Assembly (NCBI GenBank): GCA_963700735.1 | Contig: CAVOYR010000005.1 | Location: forward strand, 744,001-808,000 | Direction: 5' to 3' | Length of the DNA: 64,000 nucleotides | Source of the DNA: Anderseniella sp963700735 | GTDB lineage: Bacteria > Pseudomonadota > Alphaproteobacteria > Rhizobiales > Aestuariivirgaceae | Shown: piece after piece, positions 44,090 to 53,844 of the stretch | Layout of the letters: each line of letters begins with the position of its first letter | Numbering within the stretch: the first letter of the stretch is position 1 | Position numbers and translations under genes: made by a program | The notes under the pieces: model-generated | Seen by the model: the letters and a program-made list of their open reading frames with translations, nothing else | What the model was told of the DNA's origin: nothing | The model's database searches: none

Positions 44090-45205
44090 ATGACAAGGTC
44101 CAGCGCCAAACCGCCAGCTCCATCTGACGACAGCCAGCCCGAACGCATCGCCAAGGTGATGGCGCGCGCCGGGCTGTGTTCGCGCCGCGACGCCGAGAAG
44201 TGGATCGAGGCCGGCCGGGTAAAGGTCAACGGCAAGGTCATCATCTCGCCTGCGCTCAATGTCGGGGTCGCCGACCTGGTGGAGGTTGACGACCAGCCAA
44301 TGCCGGAGCGCGAGCAGGCGCGGTTGTGGCGCTATCACAAGCCGTCCGGGCTGGTGGTGTCGCACCGCGACGAACAGGGACGCACGTCGGTGTTCGACAA
44401 GATGCCCGACGAAATGCCGCGCGTCATCTCCATCGGGCGGCTCGACATCAACACCGAGGGCCTGTTGCTGCTCACCAATGACGGCGAGTTGGCCCGGCTG
44501 CTGGAACTGCCGGCCACCGGCTGGATCCGCCGTTACCGGGTGCGCGCGCACGGCACCATCGAACCGGCCGCGCTGGAACCGCTGAAGGATGGCCTCACGG
44601 TCGAGGGTGTTAAGTACGGCCCCATCGAGGCGACGATGGACAAGCAGCAAGGCGCCAACGTCTGGCTGACGATTTCACTGCGCGAAGGCAAGAACCGCGA
44701 GGTCAAGCGCATCTGCGAGCACCTCGGCCTCAAGGTCAACCGGCTGATCCGGGTGTCGTTCGGTCCGTTCCAGCTCGGCGAACTGCCGCGTGGCGAGGTC
44801 GACGAGGTGTCGCCGAAAGTCATCGCCGAACAGATCCGGGGTGGCAGCAGGCGTGAAGGTCACGCGGCCAAGGGCGAAGGCGGCAAGCCGGTTCGGCCCG
44901 GCAGGCGCACGGCCGCACGGCCTTCAGGCGACAGCGCAGGCAAGCCACCTGCGCGGAGTTCCGCACGGCCAGCCGATGCCCGGCCGGGCAAGCCGGAGGG
45001 AAAGCCGTCCGGCAAGCCAATCGAGACCCGGACTGGCAAGCCGTCCGGCAAACCGGCAGAGGCACGGTCGGGCAAACCGGCAGAATCCAGGTCTGGCAGG
45101 CCTTCAGGCAAGCCGGCTGGAAAACCGGCTGGCAAGCCCACCGGCAAGCCTTCAGGCAAACCTTCAGGCAAGCCGGGAGCACGCGGTGCGGATCGTCGGC
45201 GGTAA
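44090..45205 (+). CDS. rluB: Pseudouridine synthase RluB-like with basic repeat tail
   Basis: Modifies 23S rRNA (U2605 in E. coli for RluB). An S4 RNA-binding domain (ERIAKVMARAGLCSRRDAE, residues 18-65) is followed by the RsuA/RluB catalytic domain, with catalytic D119 in GRLDINTEG. After about residue 245 comes a low-complexity tail of about 125 residues rich in Lys, Pro, Gly and Ser, largely repeats of SGKP/AGKP, probably disordered and RNA-binding. The 3' end overlaps rsmD by 20 bases. Confidence 0.9.
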   Translation: MTRSSAKPPAPSDDSQPERIAKVMARAGLCSRRDAEKWIEAGRVKVNGKVIISPALNVGVADLVEVDDQPMPEREQARLWRYHKPSGLVVSHRDEQGRTSVFDKMPDEMPRVISIGRLDINTEGLLLLTNDGELARLLELPATGWIRRYRVRAHGTIEPAALEPLKDGLTVEGVKYGPIEATMDKQQGANVWLTISLREGKNREVKRICEHLGLKVNRLIRVSFGPFQLGELPRGEVDEVSPKVIAEQIRGGSRREGHAAKGEGGKPVRPGRRTAARPSGDSAGKPPARSSARPADARPGKPEGKPSGKPIETRTGKPSGKPAEARSGKPAESRSGRPSGKPAGKPAGKPTGKPSGKPSGKPGARGADRRR

Positions 45206-45755
45206 GTTCAGGGGCCGCCCCCTGCAGGCACCGGAAGGCAAGGCCACCCGCCCCACCTCGGACCGGGTGCGCGAGTCCATTTTCAACCGGCTGGAACATG
45301 GCGTGCCGGATTTCACCATCGAGGGCACGCGAGTGCTTGACCTGTTCGCTGGCACCGGTGCCCTGGGACTCGAGGCACTGTCGCGCGGGGCCCGAAACCT
45401 GCTGTCCATCGACGACAGTGAAGCCGCGCGCGGCCTGATCCGGCGCAACGCCGATTCACTCGGCGTGATCGGTCAGGTCAAGCTGTGGCGGCGCGATGCG
45501 GCAAAGCTCGGCCCCTGTGCCCCGATGAGCCCTTTCGAGCTGGTGTTTATCGACCCGCCCTATGGCAAGGGCCTGGCGGACAAGGCGCTCTGCGCACTTG
45601 TCGCCGGGAGCTGGCTTGCACCAGAGGCGGTCGTCGTGGTCGAGGAATCCACCAAGGCAGACCTCGACGTCCCTGCGCCGTTCACCACCATCAATGACAG
45701 CCACTATGGCGAGACGCGGGTGCTGACGCTTCAGCTTGCAGGAGATGCAGGCTGA
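45186..45755 (+). CDS. rsmD: 16S rRNA (guanine966-N2)-methyltransferase
   Basis: SAM-dependent methyltransferase (189 residues). It begins VRIVGGKFRGRPLQAPEG, the family N-terminus, from a GTG inside the last codons of rluB. The SAM site LDLFAGTGALGLEALSRGA and the catalytic DPPYGKG motif are clear. Overlap with rluB (20 bases) and with benE (TGATG) indicates one transcript. Pairing with rluB links two rRNA modification enzymes. Confidence 0.94.
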   Translation: MRIVGGKFRGRPLQAPEGKATRPTSDRVRESIFNRLEHGVPDFTIEGTRVLDLFAGTGALGLEALSRGARNLLSIDDSEAARGLIRRNADSLGVIGQVKLWRRDAAKLGPCAPMSPFELVFIDPPYGKGLADKALCALVAGSWLAPEAVVVVEESTKADLDVPAPFTTINDSHYGETRVLTLQLAGDAG

Positions 45756-46900
45756 TGCGCGCCTCGATGATATCGGCGGCGCTGGTGGCAGCGCTCGTCG
45801 GCTACGGCTCGACAATCGCGCTCGTGCTGGCGGCAGCGCAGTCGGTCGGCGCATCGCCAGAGCAAACCGCGTCCTGGGTTGCAGCAGTCTGCTTCGCCAA
45901 GGCCATTGGCTCACTGACGCTCAGCGCCTGGAAGCGCGTACCCATGGTGCTGGCGTGGTCAACGCCTGGTGCGGCGATGATTGCCGCCTCCACCGGCATC
46001 AACATCAACGAGGCGGTCGGTGCGTTCATTTTCGCCGGGGTGCTGATTGCGCTGACCGGGGCATTGCCACCGGTCAATCGCGCCGTATCGGCCATTCCCA
46101 CCGGCATCGCGTCAGGCATGCTCGCAGGCGTGCTGCTGCCGTTCTGCATCGCCGTTGCCACCCATGCCGTGAGCGACTGGCAACTGGTGTTGCCGCTGAT
46201 TGCCGTGTTCCTGGTGGTGCGGCTGTTCAACCCGCTGTTCGCCGTGCTGGCGGCGCTGGCGGCAGGACTCGTGCTCGCCTTTGCGTTTGCCGGTGTGCCC
46301 GCGCCGCAGCTCGCCTTTGACGCCACACCGCTGGTGTTCATTCCGCCGGTGTTCTCGCCGGCCGTCCTCATCGGCCTCGGCCTGCCCCTCTACCTCGTCA
46401 CCATGGCCTCGCAGAACCTGCCCGGCTTTGCCGTGCTGCGCGCCAGCGGCTACAACCCGCCGGTGCAGGCCGCCCTTGGCGTCACCGGCATCGGCTCTGC
46501 CATCGCGGCACTGTTCGGCGCGCATACCTTCAACATGGCCGCCATCACCGCCGCGATCTGCCTTGGCGACGACGTCCACCCGGACAAGGCGCAGCGCTGG
46601 AAGGTCGGCATTGCCTATGCGGGCTTCTGGGCTTTGCTCGGGCTGTTCGGACCGGCCATCACCGCCACCATCCTGGTCATGCCGAAGGCCATCATCGCGG
46701 TGGTTGCGGGCCTTGCCCTGATCACGCCCCTGATGGGTGCAGCCGCTTCAGCGTTCGAGCAACCGGCCACGCGGTTTGCGGCAGCCACGACGTTCATCTT
46801 CACCGCGTCGGGCATAGCGGCGTTCGGCATCGGGGCGGCGTTCTGGGGGCTGCTGGCCGGGCTGCTGGTGCACGGCCTTGATGCGCTGAAGCGGCGTTAA
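45755..46900 (+). CDS. benE: BenE-family benzoate/proton symporter
   Basis: Membrane transporter of 381 residues and about 12 helices. BenE-family segments are LAWSTPGAAMIAASTG near residue 68, PLYLVTMASQNLPGFAVLRASGY and FGAHTFNMAAITAAICLG. Benzoate is the known substrate of characterised members; no benzoate degradation genes are present here, so the substrate may differ. The ATG overlaps the rsmD stop by one base, so it is translationally coupled to an unrelated housekeeping gene. Confidence 0.9.
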   Translation: MRASMISAALVAALVGYGSTIALVLAAAQSVGASPEQTASWVAAVCFAKAIGSLTLSAWKRVPMVLAWSTPGAAMIAASTGININEAVGAFIFAGVLIALTGALPPVNRAVSAIPTGIASGMLAGVLLPFCIAVATHAVSDWQLVLPLIAVFLVVRLFNPLFAVLAALAAGLVLAFAFAGVPAPQLAFDATPLVFIPPVFSPAVLIGLGLPLYLVTMASQNLPGFAVLRASGYNPPVQAALGVTGIGSAIAALFGAHTFNMAAITAAICLGDDVHPDKAQRWKVGIAYAGFWALLGLFGPAITATILVMPKAIIAVVAGLALITPLMGAAASAFEQPATRFAAATTFIFTASGIAAFGIGAAFWGLLAGLLVHGLDALKRR

Positions 46901-46955
46901 TCCGGGCGTTAATCCTGCCGTTCATGCTTGTTACAACCGCCGTTAACTCGCGATG

Positions 46956-48698
46956 TCAATTGCGACCAAACAGACGCTCGATATCACTCAATTTCAGCTC
47001 AACCCACGTCGGCCGGCCATGATTGCACTGGCCCGAATGAGGTGTTGCTTCCATTTCGCGCAACAATGCGTTCATTTCCTCCGGCTTCAGGCGGCGCCCC
47101 GAGCGCACCGAGCCATGGCACGCCATCGTCGCCAGCACATGATCGACGCGCTCCTGCACACCGGAGCTTGAATCGAGAGCCGCGATGTCGTCGCCCAGGT
47201 CCTTGATAAGCCTCGCAATATTGCTTCCCGCAATCAGCGCCGGCACTTCGCGCACGGCAATCGAGGCTGGTCCGAACCCGTCAATCACCAGCCCTGCTGC
47301 TTCCAGTTCTTCGGCGTGATCGAGCAGGCGCGCGGCGGTTGCGGCGTCCATGTCGATGATCTCCGGCACCAGCAGCGGTTGCCGTGCCACGCCTTCCGCG
47401 GCGCGCTGCGCCTTCATCCGTTCGTAGACAAGCCGCTCATGCGCTGCATGTTGATCGACGATCACCACACCTTCGCGAGTCTGGGAAATGATATAGTTTT
47501 CATGGACTTGCGTACGTGCGGCACCAAGCGGCGCATCCAGCATTTCTGGCGCTGGCGGCTCGCTGGCAACCGCACCGGACGGTGGCGCGAAAGCCTCGAA
47601 TGCGGCCTGCACCTCGGCAAACCCGGGCCGGGGGGGCGGGGCAAAGCTTGCTGCGTAGGCACGCGGTTCCGGCCGGAATGCGGCCATTGTTCCCGCCGAC
47701 ACGTTGGCCGGGCCGCGCTGGCCTGCCCCCGCCAGCGCCTGGCGGATGGAGCCAACAATCAGCCCGCGCACAAGGCCTGCATCACGAAACCGGACTTCCG
47801 TCTTGGCCGGGTGGACGTTCACGTCGACCTCGCCCGGTTCGATGGTAATGAACAGTGCAACTGCCGGGTGGCGGCCGCGCATCATGAAGTCGGCATAGGC
47901 CCCGCGCAGCGCGCCCGCGATGACCTTGTCGCGCACCGGCCGCCCGTTCACGTAGACGAACTGCTGGTTGGCCTGCGCGCGCGAATAGGTCGGCAAGCCG
48001 ATCTGCCCGGTCAGGTGAACGCCGTCACGATGAGCCCTCAACCCTATGGAATTGCTGGAGAATTCATCTCCCATCAGGGCGCGGATGCGATCCGGCAGAT
48101 CGCTTGCCCGCAACGACACAAGTTCGGCCCCGTCAGACATCAGTGTGAACCGAACCTGCGGATGCGCCAGCGACAGGCGCCGGATCACATCGGCGGCCTG
48201 CGCCGTTTCTGCCCGCTCGGACTTGAGAAACTTCAGCCGCGCCGGCACCGCGTAGAACAGGTCCGTCGCCTCGATCTGGGTGCCGGCCGGATGGGACGCG
48301 GGCCGCACCGGCTGCTTTCGGCCACCCTCGACGCGGATCTCGTGCGCCTCGCCGCCACCGCGCGGGCGCGAAAGGATCTTGAGCCGGCACACCGATCCGA
48401 TCGACGGCAGCGCCTCGCCGCGAAACCCCAGCGTGCGGATGTTGACGAGGTCATCTTCCGCCAGCTTTGAGGTGGCGTGGCGCTCCACTGCCAGGTCAAG
48501 CTCGTCCGCGCTCATGCCGCAGCCGTCGTCGGCGACGCGAATCAGGTTGCGGCCACCACCCGACAAGGTGATGTCGATTGCGGTTGCGCCGGCATCGAGT
48601 GCGTTCTCAACCAGTTCCTTGACCACCGACGCAGGCCGCTCGATCACCTCGCCGGCGGCGATGCGATTGATAGTGTTTTCTGACAGTTTGCGGATCAT
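46956..48698 (-). CDS. mutL: DNA mismatch repair protein MutL
   Basis: GHKL ATPase that couples MutS mismatch recognition to repair. The 580 residues contain NRIAAGEVIERPASVVKEL, the ATP-binding NALDAGAT, DDGCGM and TLGFRGEALPSIGSV, a central Pro/Ala-rich linker from about 335 to 390, and the C-terminal dimerisation domain starting QVHENYIISQTREG with DQHAAHERLVYE. It lies 41 bases after pgi on the same strand and converges with benE. Confidence 0.96.
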   Translation of the reverse strand: MIRKLSENTINRIAAGEVIERPASVVKELVENALDAGATAIDITLSGGGRNLIRVADDGCGMSADELDLAVERHATSKLAEDDLVNIRTLGFRGEALPSIGSVCRLKILSRPRGGGEAHEIRVEGGRKQPVRPASHPAGTQIEATDLFYAVPARLKFLKSERAETAQAADVIRRLSLAHPQVRFTLMSDGAELVSLRASDLPDRIRALMGDEFSSNSIGLRAHRDGVHLTGQIGLPTYSRAQANQQFVYVNGRPVRDKVIAGALRGAYADFMMRGRHPAVALFITIEPGEVDVNVHPAKTEVRFRDAGLVRGLIVGSIRQALAGAGQRGPANVSAGTMAAFRPEPRAYAASFAPPPRPGFAEVQAAFEAFAPPSGAVASEPPAPEMLDAPLGAARTQVHENYIISQTREGVVIVDQHAAHERLVYERMKAQRAAEGVARQPLLVPEIIDMDAATAARLLDHAEELEAAGLVIDGFGPASIAVREVPALIAGSNIARLIKDLGDDIAALDSSSGVQERVDHVLATMACHGSVRSGRRLKPEEMNALLREMEATPHSGQCNHGRPTWVELKLSDIERLFGRN

Positions 48699-48739
48699 GG
48701 TGCCAAACGCAGTCGAGGTGGTCCGTTCAGGCGACAGGC

Positions 48740-50062
48740 CTAGCCGTCCATGGCCTGAAGGTATTCGCGCGTGAGAACCTTGCCCTGCTCCACGGCCGGC
48801 TGGTCAAACGGATCAATGTTCATCATGAACCCGGCCAGTATGGTTTCAAGCATGAAGTGCATCATGAGGGCGCCGGTGGTGAAGGCATCCACCTTATCCA
48901 CTGAAAACACCCGTACCGGCCGGCCATTGCGCGACAGGACTTCAGCTGCTGCGGTCTGCTGGCAGGAGGTGACGTCACCCACCGTGCGCCCGGCGAGGTA
49001 GGCAAGCTGCGGATCCCCCGACAGGTCTTGCGGCAGCAGCGGGCCCTGCCCCGCCGTGGCGGGTGCAATCAGGTTGACCAGTCTGCCAGCAGGGCCATCG
49101 ATGAACAGTTGCATCTGTGAGTGCTGGTCGACCGGCCCGGCAGCGGCAACGGGTTGCGAGCCCAGCCCCTGCTTGCCGAGGCTCTCGGCCCACAATTGCG
49201 CATACCACGCCGAGAACAGCCGGAGCCGGTCGGCATAGGGCATCATCACCGAGACGTTCATGCCACGGGCTTCCTGCAGCGCGACGCAGGCCACCGCGCC
49301 TTGAACAGGGTCCGCCTCGGGCGAAGTAAGCACGGCCTGCATCACCACACCGGCTCCGGCGCGAATGGCCTCGGGCTCGAGGCCGGCCACCAGTGCCGGC
49401 ACCATGCCGACATTGGACAGCACCGAGAACCGGCCACCAACCTTGGGGTCGTGGTCGAGCAGCCTCAGGCCATGCCGTTCGGCCAGCTTGAGCAAGGGAT
49501 TGCGGGCGGCATCGCCCGGTTCGGTCAGGGCAGCGCAATGGTCTGCCGCGACAAGTCCGCGGCGCGCCAAAGCGTCGAGCAAGCAAAGCGCCTGCACCAT
49601 GGTCTCAGGCGTGCCGCCGGATTTCGACACGATGAATGTCCGGGTGGTCTCGAGCGGCAAGGTGTCGAGAGCCTGCTGCATGGTGTGCGCGTCGAGGTTG
49701 TCGAAGAAGTGCAGGCGTGCTGGCAAACCGGCCTCACAGCCAGGCACGCGGAAACCTGCCAACTGGGCGAGCGCCTGCGCACCAAGCGACGAGCCGCCCG
49801 TGCCAAGGAACACGATGTCGGTTGCACCACCGGTGAGGAAATCTGCAACGCTGCGGCAGGCAGGCAGATCGACATCCTGCTCGGGCAATCGCAACAGCGG
49901 CAGCGCGCGGGTCTCGTACAAATCAATGAGCCGGGCGCGCGCAGCACTGGCGCGCACTTCCAGTGCCGCGATATCAGCCTGCGTCAACCCGGCCTTGCCG
50001 GCGCGATCTGACATCACGCCCGAAAGGTCCTGCAGGTATGGTTTGGAGGCAGTGCGTATCAT
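48740..50062 (-). CDS. pgi: Glucose-6-phosphate isomerase
   Basis: Interconverts glucose 6-phosphate and fructose 6-phosphate. About 440 residues, the shorter Pgi form. SIS-type sugar-phosphate sites are visible: FLGTGGSSLGAQAL and IVSKSGGTPETM; the region PVDQHSQMQLFIDG carries the family's catalytic His/Gln, and a lysine-containing VLTREYLQAMDG ends the protein. The ATG at 50062 is used; a GTG at 50074 with AGGA 7 bases upstream is a real alternative. First gene of a pgi-mutL pair. Confidence 0.9.
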   Translation of the reverse strand: MIRTASKPYLQDLSGVMSDRAGKAGLTQADIAALEVRASAARARLIDLYETRALPLLRLPEQDVDLPACRSVADFLTGGATDIVFLGTGGSSLGAQALAQLAGFRVPGCEAGLPARLHFFDNLDAHTMQQALDTLPLETTRTFIVSKSGGTPETMVQALCLLDALARRGLVAADHCAALTEPGDAARNPLLKLAERHGLRLLDHDPKVGGRFSVLSNVGMVPALVAGLEPEAIRAGAGVVMQAVLTSPEADPVQGAVACVALQEARGMNVSVMMPYADRLRLFSAWYAQLWAESLGKQGLGSQPVAAAGPVDQHSQMQLFIDGPAGRLVNLIAPATAGQGPLLPQDLSGDPQLAYLAGRTVGDVTSCQQTAAAEVLSRNGRPVRVFSVDKVDAFTTGALMMHFMLETILAGFMMNIDPFDQPAVEQGKVLTREYLQAMDG

Positions 50063-50164
50063 GCGTGGTCTCACCCGTTCATCCTGCGCCCCAATGGTGC
50101 GGAATTGCAGGCCACACTAGCAGATTCGCAGCAGCACCAATGCGGCAGGCTTGGGGTCCAGACC

Positions 50165-51502
50165 CTAGCCCGGCGCGCCGGTTTTCAACGGAATTCCTTC
50201 AGGCCGGCCGACTATGGAAATGCTGAGGTCCAGCGGCTTGATCAGGCGCTGGGCCACGCGCTTTGCATCCTCGATGGTGATCGCGTTGATCATGTCGTTG
50301 CGCTTGATCACATAGTCGATGCCGAGGTCTTCCTCCTGGATGCCGAGCAGCTGGTTGGCGATCTTGCTGCTGGAATCAAAGCGCAGGGCATAGGAGCCGG
50401 TCAGGTAGGTCTTGGCGTCTTCCAGTTCCTTGGCCGTGGGGCCTGTCTCGGCCATGCGCTTCAGTTCAGCCCGCAGCACGTCAATGGTTTCGCCTGCACG
50501 GCTGTTCTGGGTAGACACCGAACCGGACAGCAGACCGGCATTGCCCCAAGCCGCGAGGCCCGTGTAGATGCCATAGGTGAGGCCGCGCTTTTCACGGATC
50601 TCTTCCATCAGGCGCGAGCCGAAGCCGCCATCGCCCAGCACGAAGTTCATGACATAGGCTGCCATGAAGTCCGGGTCGGACCGGACCATGCCGGGCATGG
50701 CGAACGCCATGACCGATTGCGGAATGTCGCGTTCAACGATGGTGATCGAGCCGGTCTCCGGCCATTTCACATCAGGCACGGACATTGGTTCGGACTTGGC
50801 AGGCAGGCTGCCGAACACCTTGTCGAGCACCTTGCCAAGCTCTTCCTCAGAAATATCTCCGACCACGGCAACCTTGAGCCGGTCACGGGTGAACATCGTC
50901 TTCCATGCCGCGCGCAGGTCGTCCGGTGACATGGCCGCAACCGTATCGACGCTGCCCTTTTCATCGCGGGCATATGGGTGGTCGCCAAAGATCGACTTGA
51001 GCAGCTCGCGGTTGGCAATACGCGAGGGGTTTTCGGCATCGCCCTGGATCGACAGCTGGATCTGGCCGCGCACCTTGTCCATCGGCGCAACATCGAAGCG
51101 TGGCTCGTTGACTGCCTTGCGCAGCAACTCGAATGCCTCGTTCTTGTACTCGGTCAGCGTCTGGAAACCACCGGTGAAGGACTCGCGATCGTTCTGCCAG
51201 GACATGCGGACGGCGAGTTCCGACATGCGCTGCTGGAAGGCTTCGCTGTCGAGGTCGGCCGCGCCTTCATCGAGCATGCCGGACAGGAAATATGACCGGC
51301 CCACCTTGTCGGCAGGATCACTGACCGAGCCGCCCTTGAACGAGAAGTTCATGGCGACCATCGGGATGGTGCTGTCGGAGACCAGCCAGGCCTTGATGCC
51401 GCCGGGCGAGGTCACTTCCCTGATCTCGAATGCCTGGGCGCTGACGATTTGCAGGAAGCCCGCGAGCATCATGACCAGGGTGAGTTTGACTGCTTTCATC
51501 AT
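50165..51502 (-). CDS. M16 family peptidase-like protein, non-catalytic partner
   Basis: Secreted or periplasmic M16B protein of 445 residues with a signal peptide (LTLVMMLAGFLQIVSAQA). The zinc motif HXXEH is absent: the aligned place reads YFLSGMLDEGA. It keeps the substrate-binding Arg/Tyr region REKRGLTYGIYTG. That is the pattern of the inactive subunit of two-chain M16 proteases such as mitochondrial processing peptidase. It follows the catalytic M16 gene by 51 bases on the same strand, so a heterodimer is likely. The native substrate is unknown. Confidence 0.88.
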   Translation of the reverse strand: MMKAVKLTLVMMLAGFLQIVSAQAFEIREVTSPGGIKAWLVSDSTIPMVAMNFSFKGGSVSDPADKVGRSYFLSGMLDEGAADLDSEAFQQRMSELAVRMSWQNDRESFTGGFQTLTEYKNEAFELLRKAVNEPRFDVAPMDKVRGQIQLSIQGDAENPSRIANRELLKSIFGDHPYARDEKGSVDTVAAMSPDDLRAAWKTMFTRDRLKVAVVGDISEEELGKVLDKVFGSLPAKSEPMSVPDVKWPETGSITIVERDIPQSVMAFAMPGMVRSDPDFMAAYVMNFVLGDGGFGSRLMEEIREKRGLTYGIYTGLAAWGNAGLLSGSVSTQNSRAGETIDVLRAELKRMAETGPTAKELEDAKTYLTGSYALRFDSSSKIANQLLGIQEEDLGIDYVIKRNDMINAITIEDAKRVAQRLIKPLDLSISIVGRPEGIPLKTGAPG

Positions 51503-51553
51503 GCCGTTTTCCGATTGTCCGGTTGAATGTCGTTGCGAGGGCGCGAGCGGTAA

Positions 51554-52954
51554 TCAGTTTGCCGCGGCTGCCGCCTTTTCAGGCGCGGGCAGCAGGATGC
51601 CCGTGGTCGAGCGGTTCGCGGTCAGGAATGCCTTGGCGGCGTTGGTGACCTGTTCGGGTGTGACCTGCTTGATGCGGTCCGTCCAACCCAGTGTGTCCTC
51701 TACGCTGCGGCCTATGGCGAACTGCGATCCGAACAGGTAGGCAAGCTGGAACTGGCTGTCGAGCGAGTAGACAGTGGCGGCCAGCAGCTGCGTCCTGGAG
51801 CGTTCGACCAGAGCCGGATCGATGCCGTCGGTCTTAAGCTTGAGCAGTGCCGCGTCCAGCGCCTGTTCTGCCACGGCCACGTCTACACCCGGCGCGGGAT
51901 TGAGGGAGATGGACAGTTCGCCATGGTCAAGCGTGTCACCGTTGTACCAGGTCTGGACCTGCGAGGCGACGCGCTGGCGCACCACCAGCTCACGGTACAG
52001 GTATGACGACGAGCCCTGGCCCAATCCGGTGCCCAGCACGTCAAGCGCTTCGCCGACGCCCGGTCCGGCCTGGTTCACGCCGGGCACGATGTACATGCGG
52101 CTGATCGACGGCGAGGCAACGCGGGGGTCCGACATCTCGACACGCTTTGCAGCGATGAACGAGGGCTCCAGGGTGCGCTTGCGAGGCTGCACCTCTGCGG
52201 TGTTCTTCAGCACGCCGTAATACTTCTTCGCCAGTTCGTAGACCGTGTCGGGGTCAACGTCGCCGGCAACAACCAGTGCTGCATTGGCTGGCGTGTAGTG
52301 CCTTGCATAGAAGGCCTTGGCATCGGCGGCGGACAAGCCTTCAACCTCCGACATCCAGCCAATGATCGGCCGGCCATAGGGGTGTGCGATGTAGGCGGTC
52401 GCGTTCATCTGCTCGCTCATCAGGGCGGCGGGATCGTTGTCGGTGCGCGACCTGCGTTCTTCCTTGACCACTTCAAGCTCGGTCTTCACGTCCTTGTCGT
52501 CGAAAACGCTGTTAGCCATGCGATCGGCTTCGAGCTTCATGACCAGCTCAAGCCGGTCGGTGGCGATGCGCTCGTAATAGGCGGTAAAATCGTAGCTGGT
52601 GAAGGCGTTGTCCTCACCGCCATTGATGCGGATGATGCGCGAGAACTCGCCCGGCTTGAGGGTTTTCGTGCCCTTGAACAGCAGGTGCTCGAGGTAATGC
52701 GCAATACCGGACTTGCCGAGCTCCTCGTCAGCCGAGCCGACGCGGTACCACACCATCTGGGTGACGACCGGTGCACGGCGGTCCGGCACCACGATGACCT
52801 GCATGCCGTTTTGCAGCGTGTACTGCTTGACATCAACGTTCAGCGCGCGCGCTGGAAGCGCAATGGCCAGCAGCAGTGCAGTGGTCAGCACGCAGGCGGC
52901 GAACAGTCTAGTGGATTGGCGGATGAATGGCTTGCGTGCACCAGCAGCGTTCAA
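51554..52954 (-). CDS. M16 family zinc metallopeptidase, catalytic subunit
   Basis: Periplasmic zinc protease of 466 residues with a signal peptide (AACVLTTALLLAIALPARA). The inverted zinc motif HYLEH (H86, E89, H90) is intact, and the distal glutamate ligand lies in ELEVVKEERRSRTDN. It pairs with the inactive M16 homologue encoded next. The gene sits in the alphaproteobacterial cluster ileS-lspA-lipoprotein-M16-M16, which suggests envelope protein quality control, though the role is inferred. Confidence 0.92.
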   Translation of the reverse strand: MNAAGARKPFIRQSTRLFAACVLTTALLLAIALPARALNVDVKQYTLQNGMQVIVVPDRRAPVVTQMVWYRVGSADEELGKSGIAHYLEHLLFKGTKTLKPGEFSRIIRINGGEDNAFTSYDFTAYYERIATDRLELVMKLEADRMANSVFDDKDVKTELEVVKEERRSRTDNDPAALMSEQMNATAYIAHPYGRPIIGWMSEVEGLSAADAKAFYARHYTPANAALVVAGDVDPDTVYELAKKYYGVLKNTAEVQPRKRTLEPSFIAAKRVEMSDPRVASPSISRMYIVPGVNQAGPGVGEALDVLGTGLGQGSSSYLYRELVVRQRVASQVQTWYNGDTLDHGELSISLNPAPGVDVAVAEQALDAALLKLKTDGIDPALVERSRTQLLAATVYSLDSQFQLAYLFGSQFAIGRSVEDTLGWTDRIKQVTPEQVTNAAKAFLTANRSTTGILLPAPEKAAAAAN

Positions 52955-53128
52955 GACGATGGCCTCCAGTCAGGTGGGATCGCAGGTGAAGCGGCCACAT
53001 GGCAAGCATGGGCGGCCCGTCGCGAAAACATCAAATCACGTTGAATTCAGCATGCACGATTGTGCATTCACGTGCCACTGAACTCTTCGTAACATCGCCC
53101 CGGCGAGACAGGATGTGCAACACCAAAA

Positions 53129-53704
53129 TCAGTTGCCTGACCAGACTTCGCCCATGTTGAAGATGGTGCCGTAACTCGGGTTCTGGGCACGCTTCTTCTC
53201 GATGCTCTTCTGGCGCAGTGCCTCGTTGAGGGTGGCTTGCGTCTTGCGCGTACCGTCAGCGTTGTACGGGTTGATGCCGTTGTCGTAGTACACCTTGTCC
53301 TGCGGCTTGACGGTGCTGGCTTGCGGGGCTGCGGGCGCAGACGGCGCATAGGCCTGCTGCTGCGGTGCGGGCGCTGGCGCCGAATTCTGCCAGGCAGGTT
53401 GCTGCTGGGCAGCGGCCGGCGGCTGGTAGGACGGTTGCGGCGGTGGCGGCGCCTGGTAGGTTGGCGAACCGCGCTGGCCCTGCTGCACGGCCAGGCCGTT
53501 GGAGGGCGCAGGCGCATTGGCAGCGCCGGGCTGGCGCAGCGCCATGTCTGGCGGCATCGACAAGGGCCGGTTGGTGCTGACGACGTTCTCGTCCGGCGTG
53601 CTCTTGCCGGCGTCAAACGCGTCCATGACACTGGTTTCCGAACAGGCGGCCAGCAGCGGCAAGGCGCAAATGGCAAGTCCGGTCCTGACCAAGCGTTTCA
53701 GCAT
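53129..53704 (-). CDS. BamF-like lipoprotein (DUF3035 type)
   Basis: Outer-membrane lipoprotein candidate of 191 residues: signal peptide with lipobox LAAC (cysteine at residue 22), then STNRPLSMPPDMALRQP, the short motif shared by alphaproteobacterial BamF and the N-terminus of BamC in the BAM outer-membrane assembly complex. A Pro/Gln/Ala-rich disordered middle and a conserved C-terminal end follow (DNGINPYNADGTRKTQATLNEALRQ). ATG 53704 has GGAGAGGG upstream. Position between lspA and the M16 pair fits the usual neighbourhood. The BamF link is from memory of the motif and is moderate. Confidence 0.7.
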   Translation of the reverse strand: MLKRLVRTGLAICALPLLAACSETSVMDAFDAGKSTPDENVVSTNRPLSMPPDMALRQPGAANAPAPSNGLAVQQGQRGSPTYQAPPPPQPSYQPPAAAQQQPAWQNSAPAPAPQQQAYAPSAPAAPQASTVKPQDKVYYDNGINPYNADGTRKTQATLNEALRQKSIEKKRAQNPSYGTIFNMGEVWSGN

Positions 53705-53844
53705 TACCCTCTCCTTACGATACGTCTGGCGGCAGATTCTGCAGCAAATGTTGCAGGACCCCGGCTCGCGCAATTGCCGCCACCGGTGACGGGTGACAGC
53801 AGTTTTGGGCGAAAGCAAGGCCCGGGCCATCACAAGCCGGTCAG

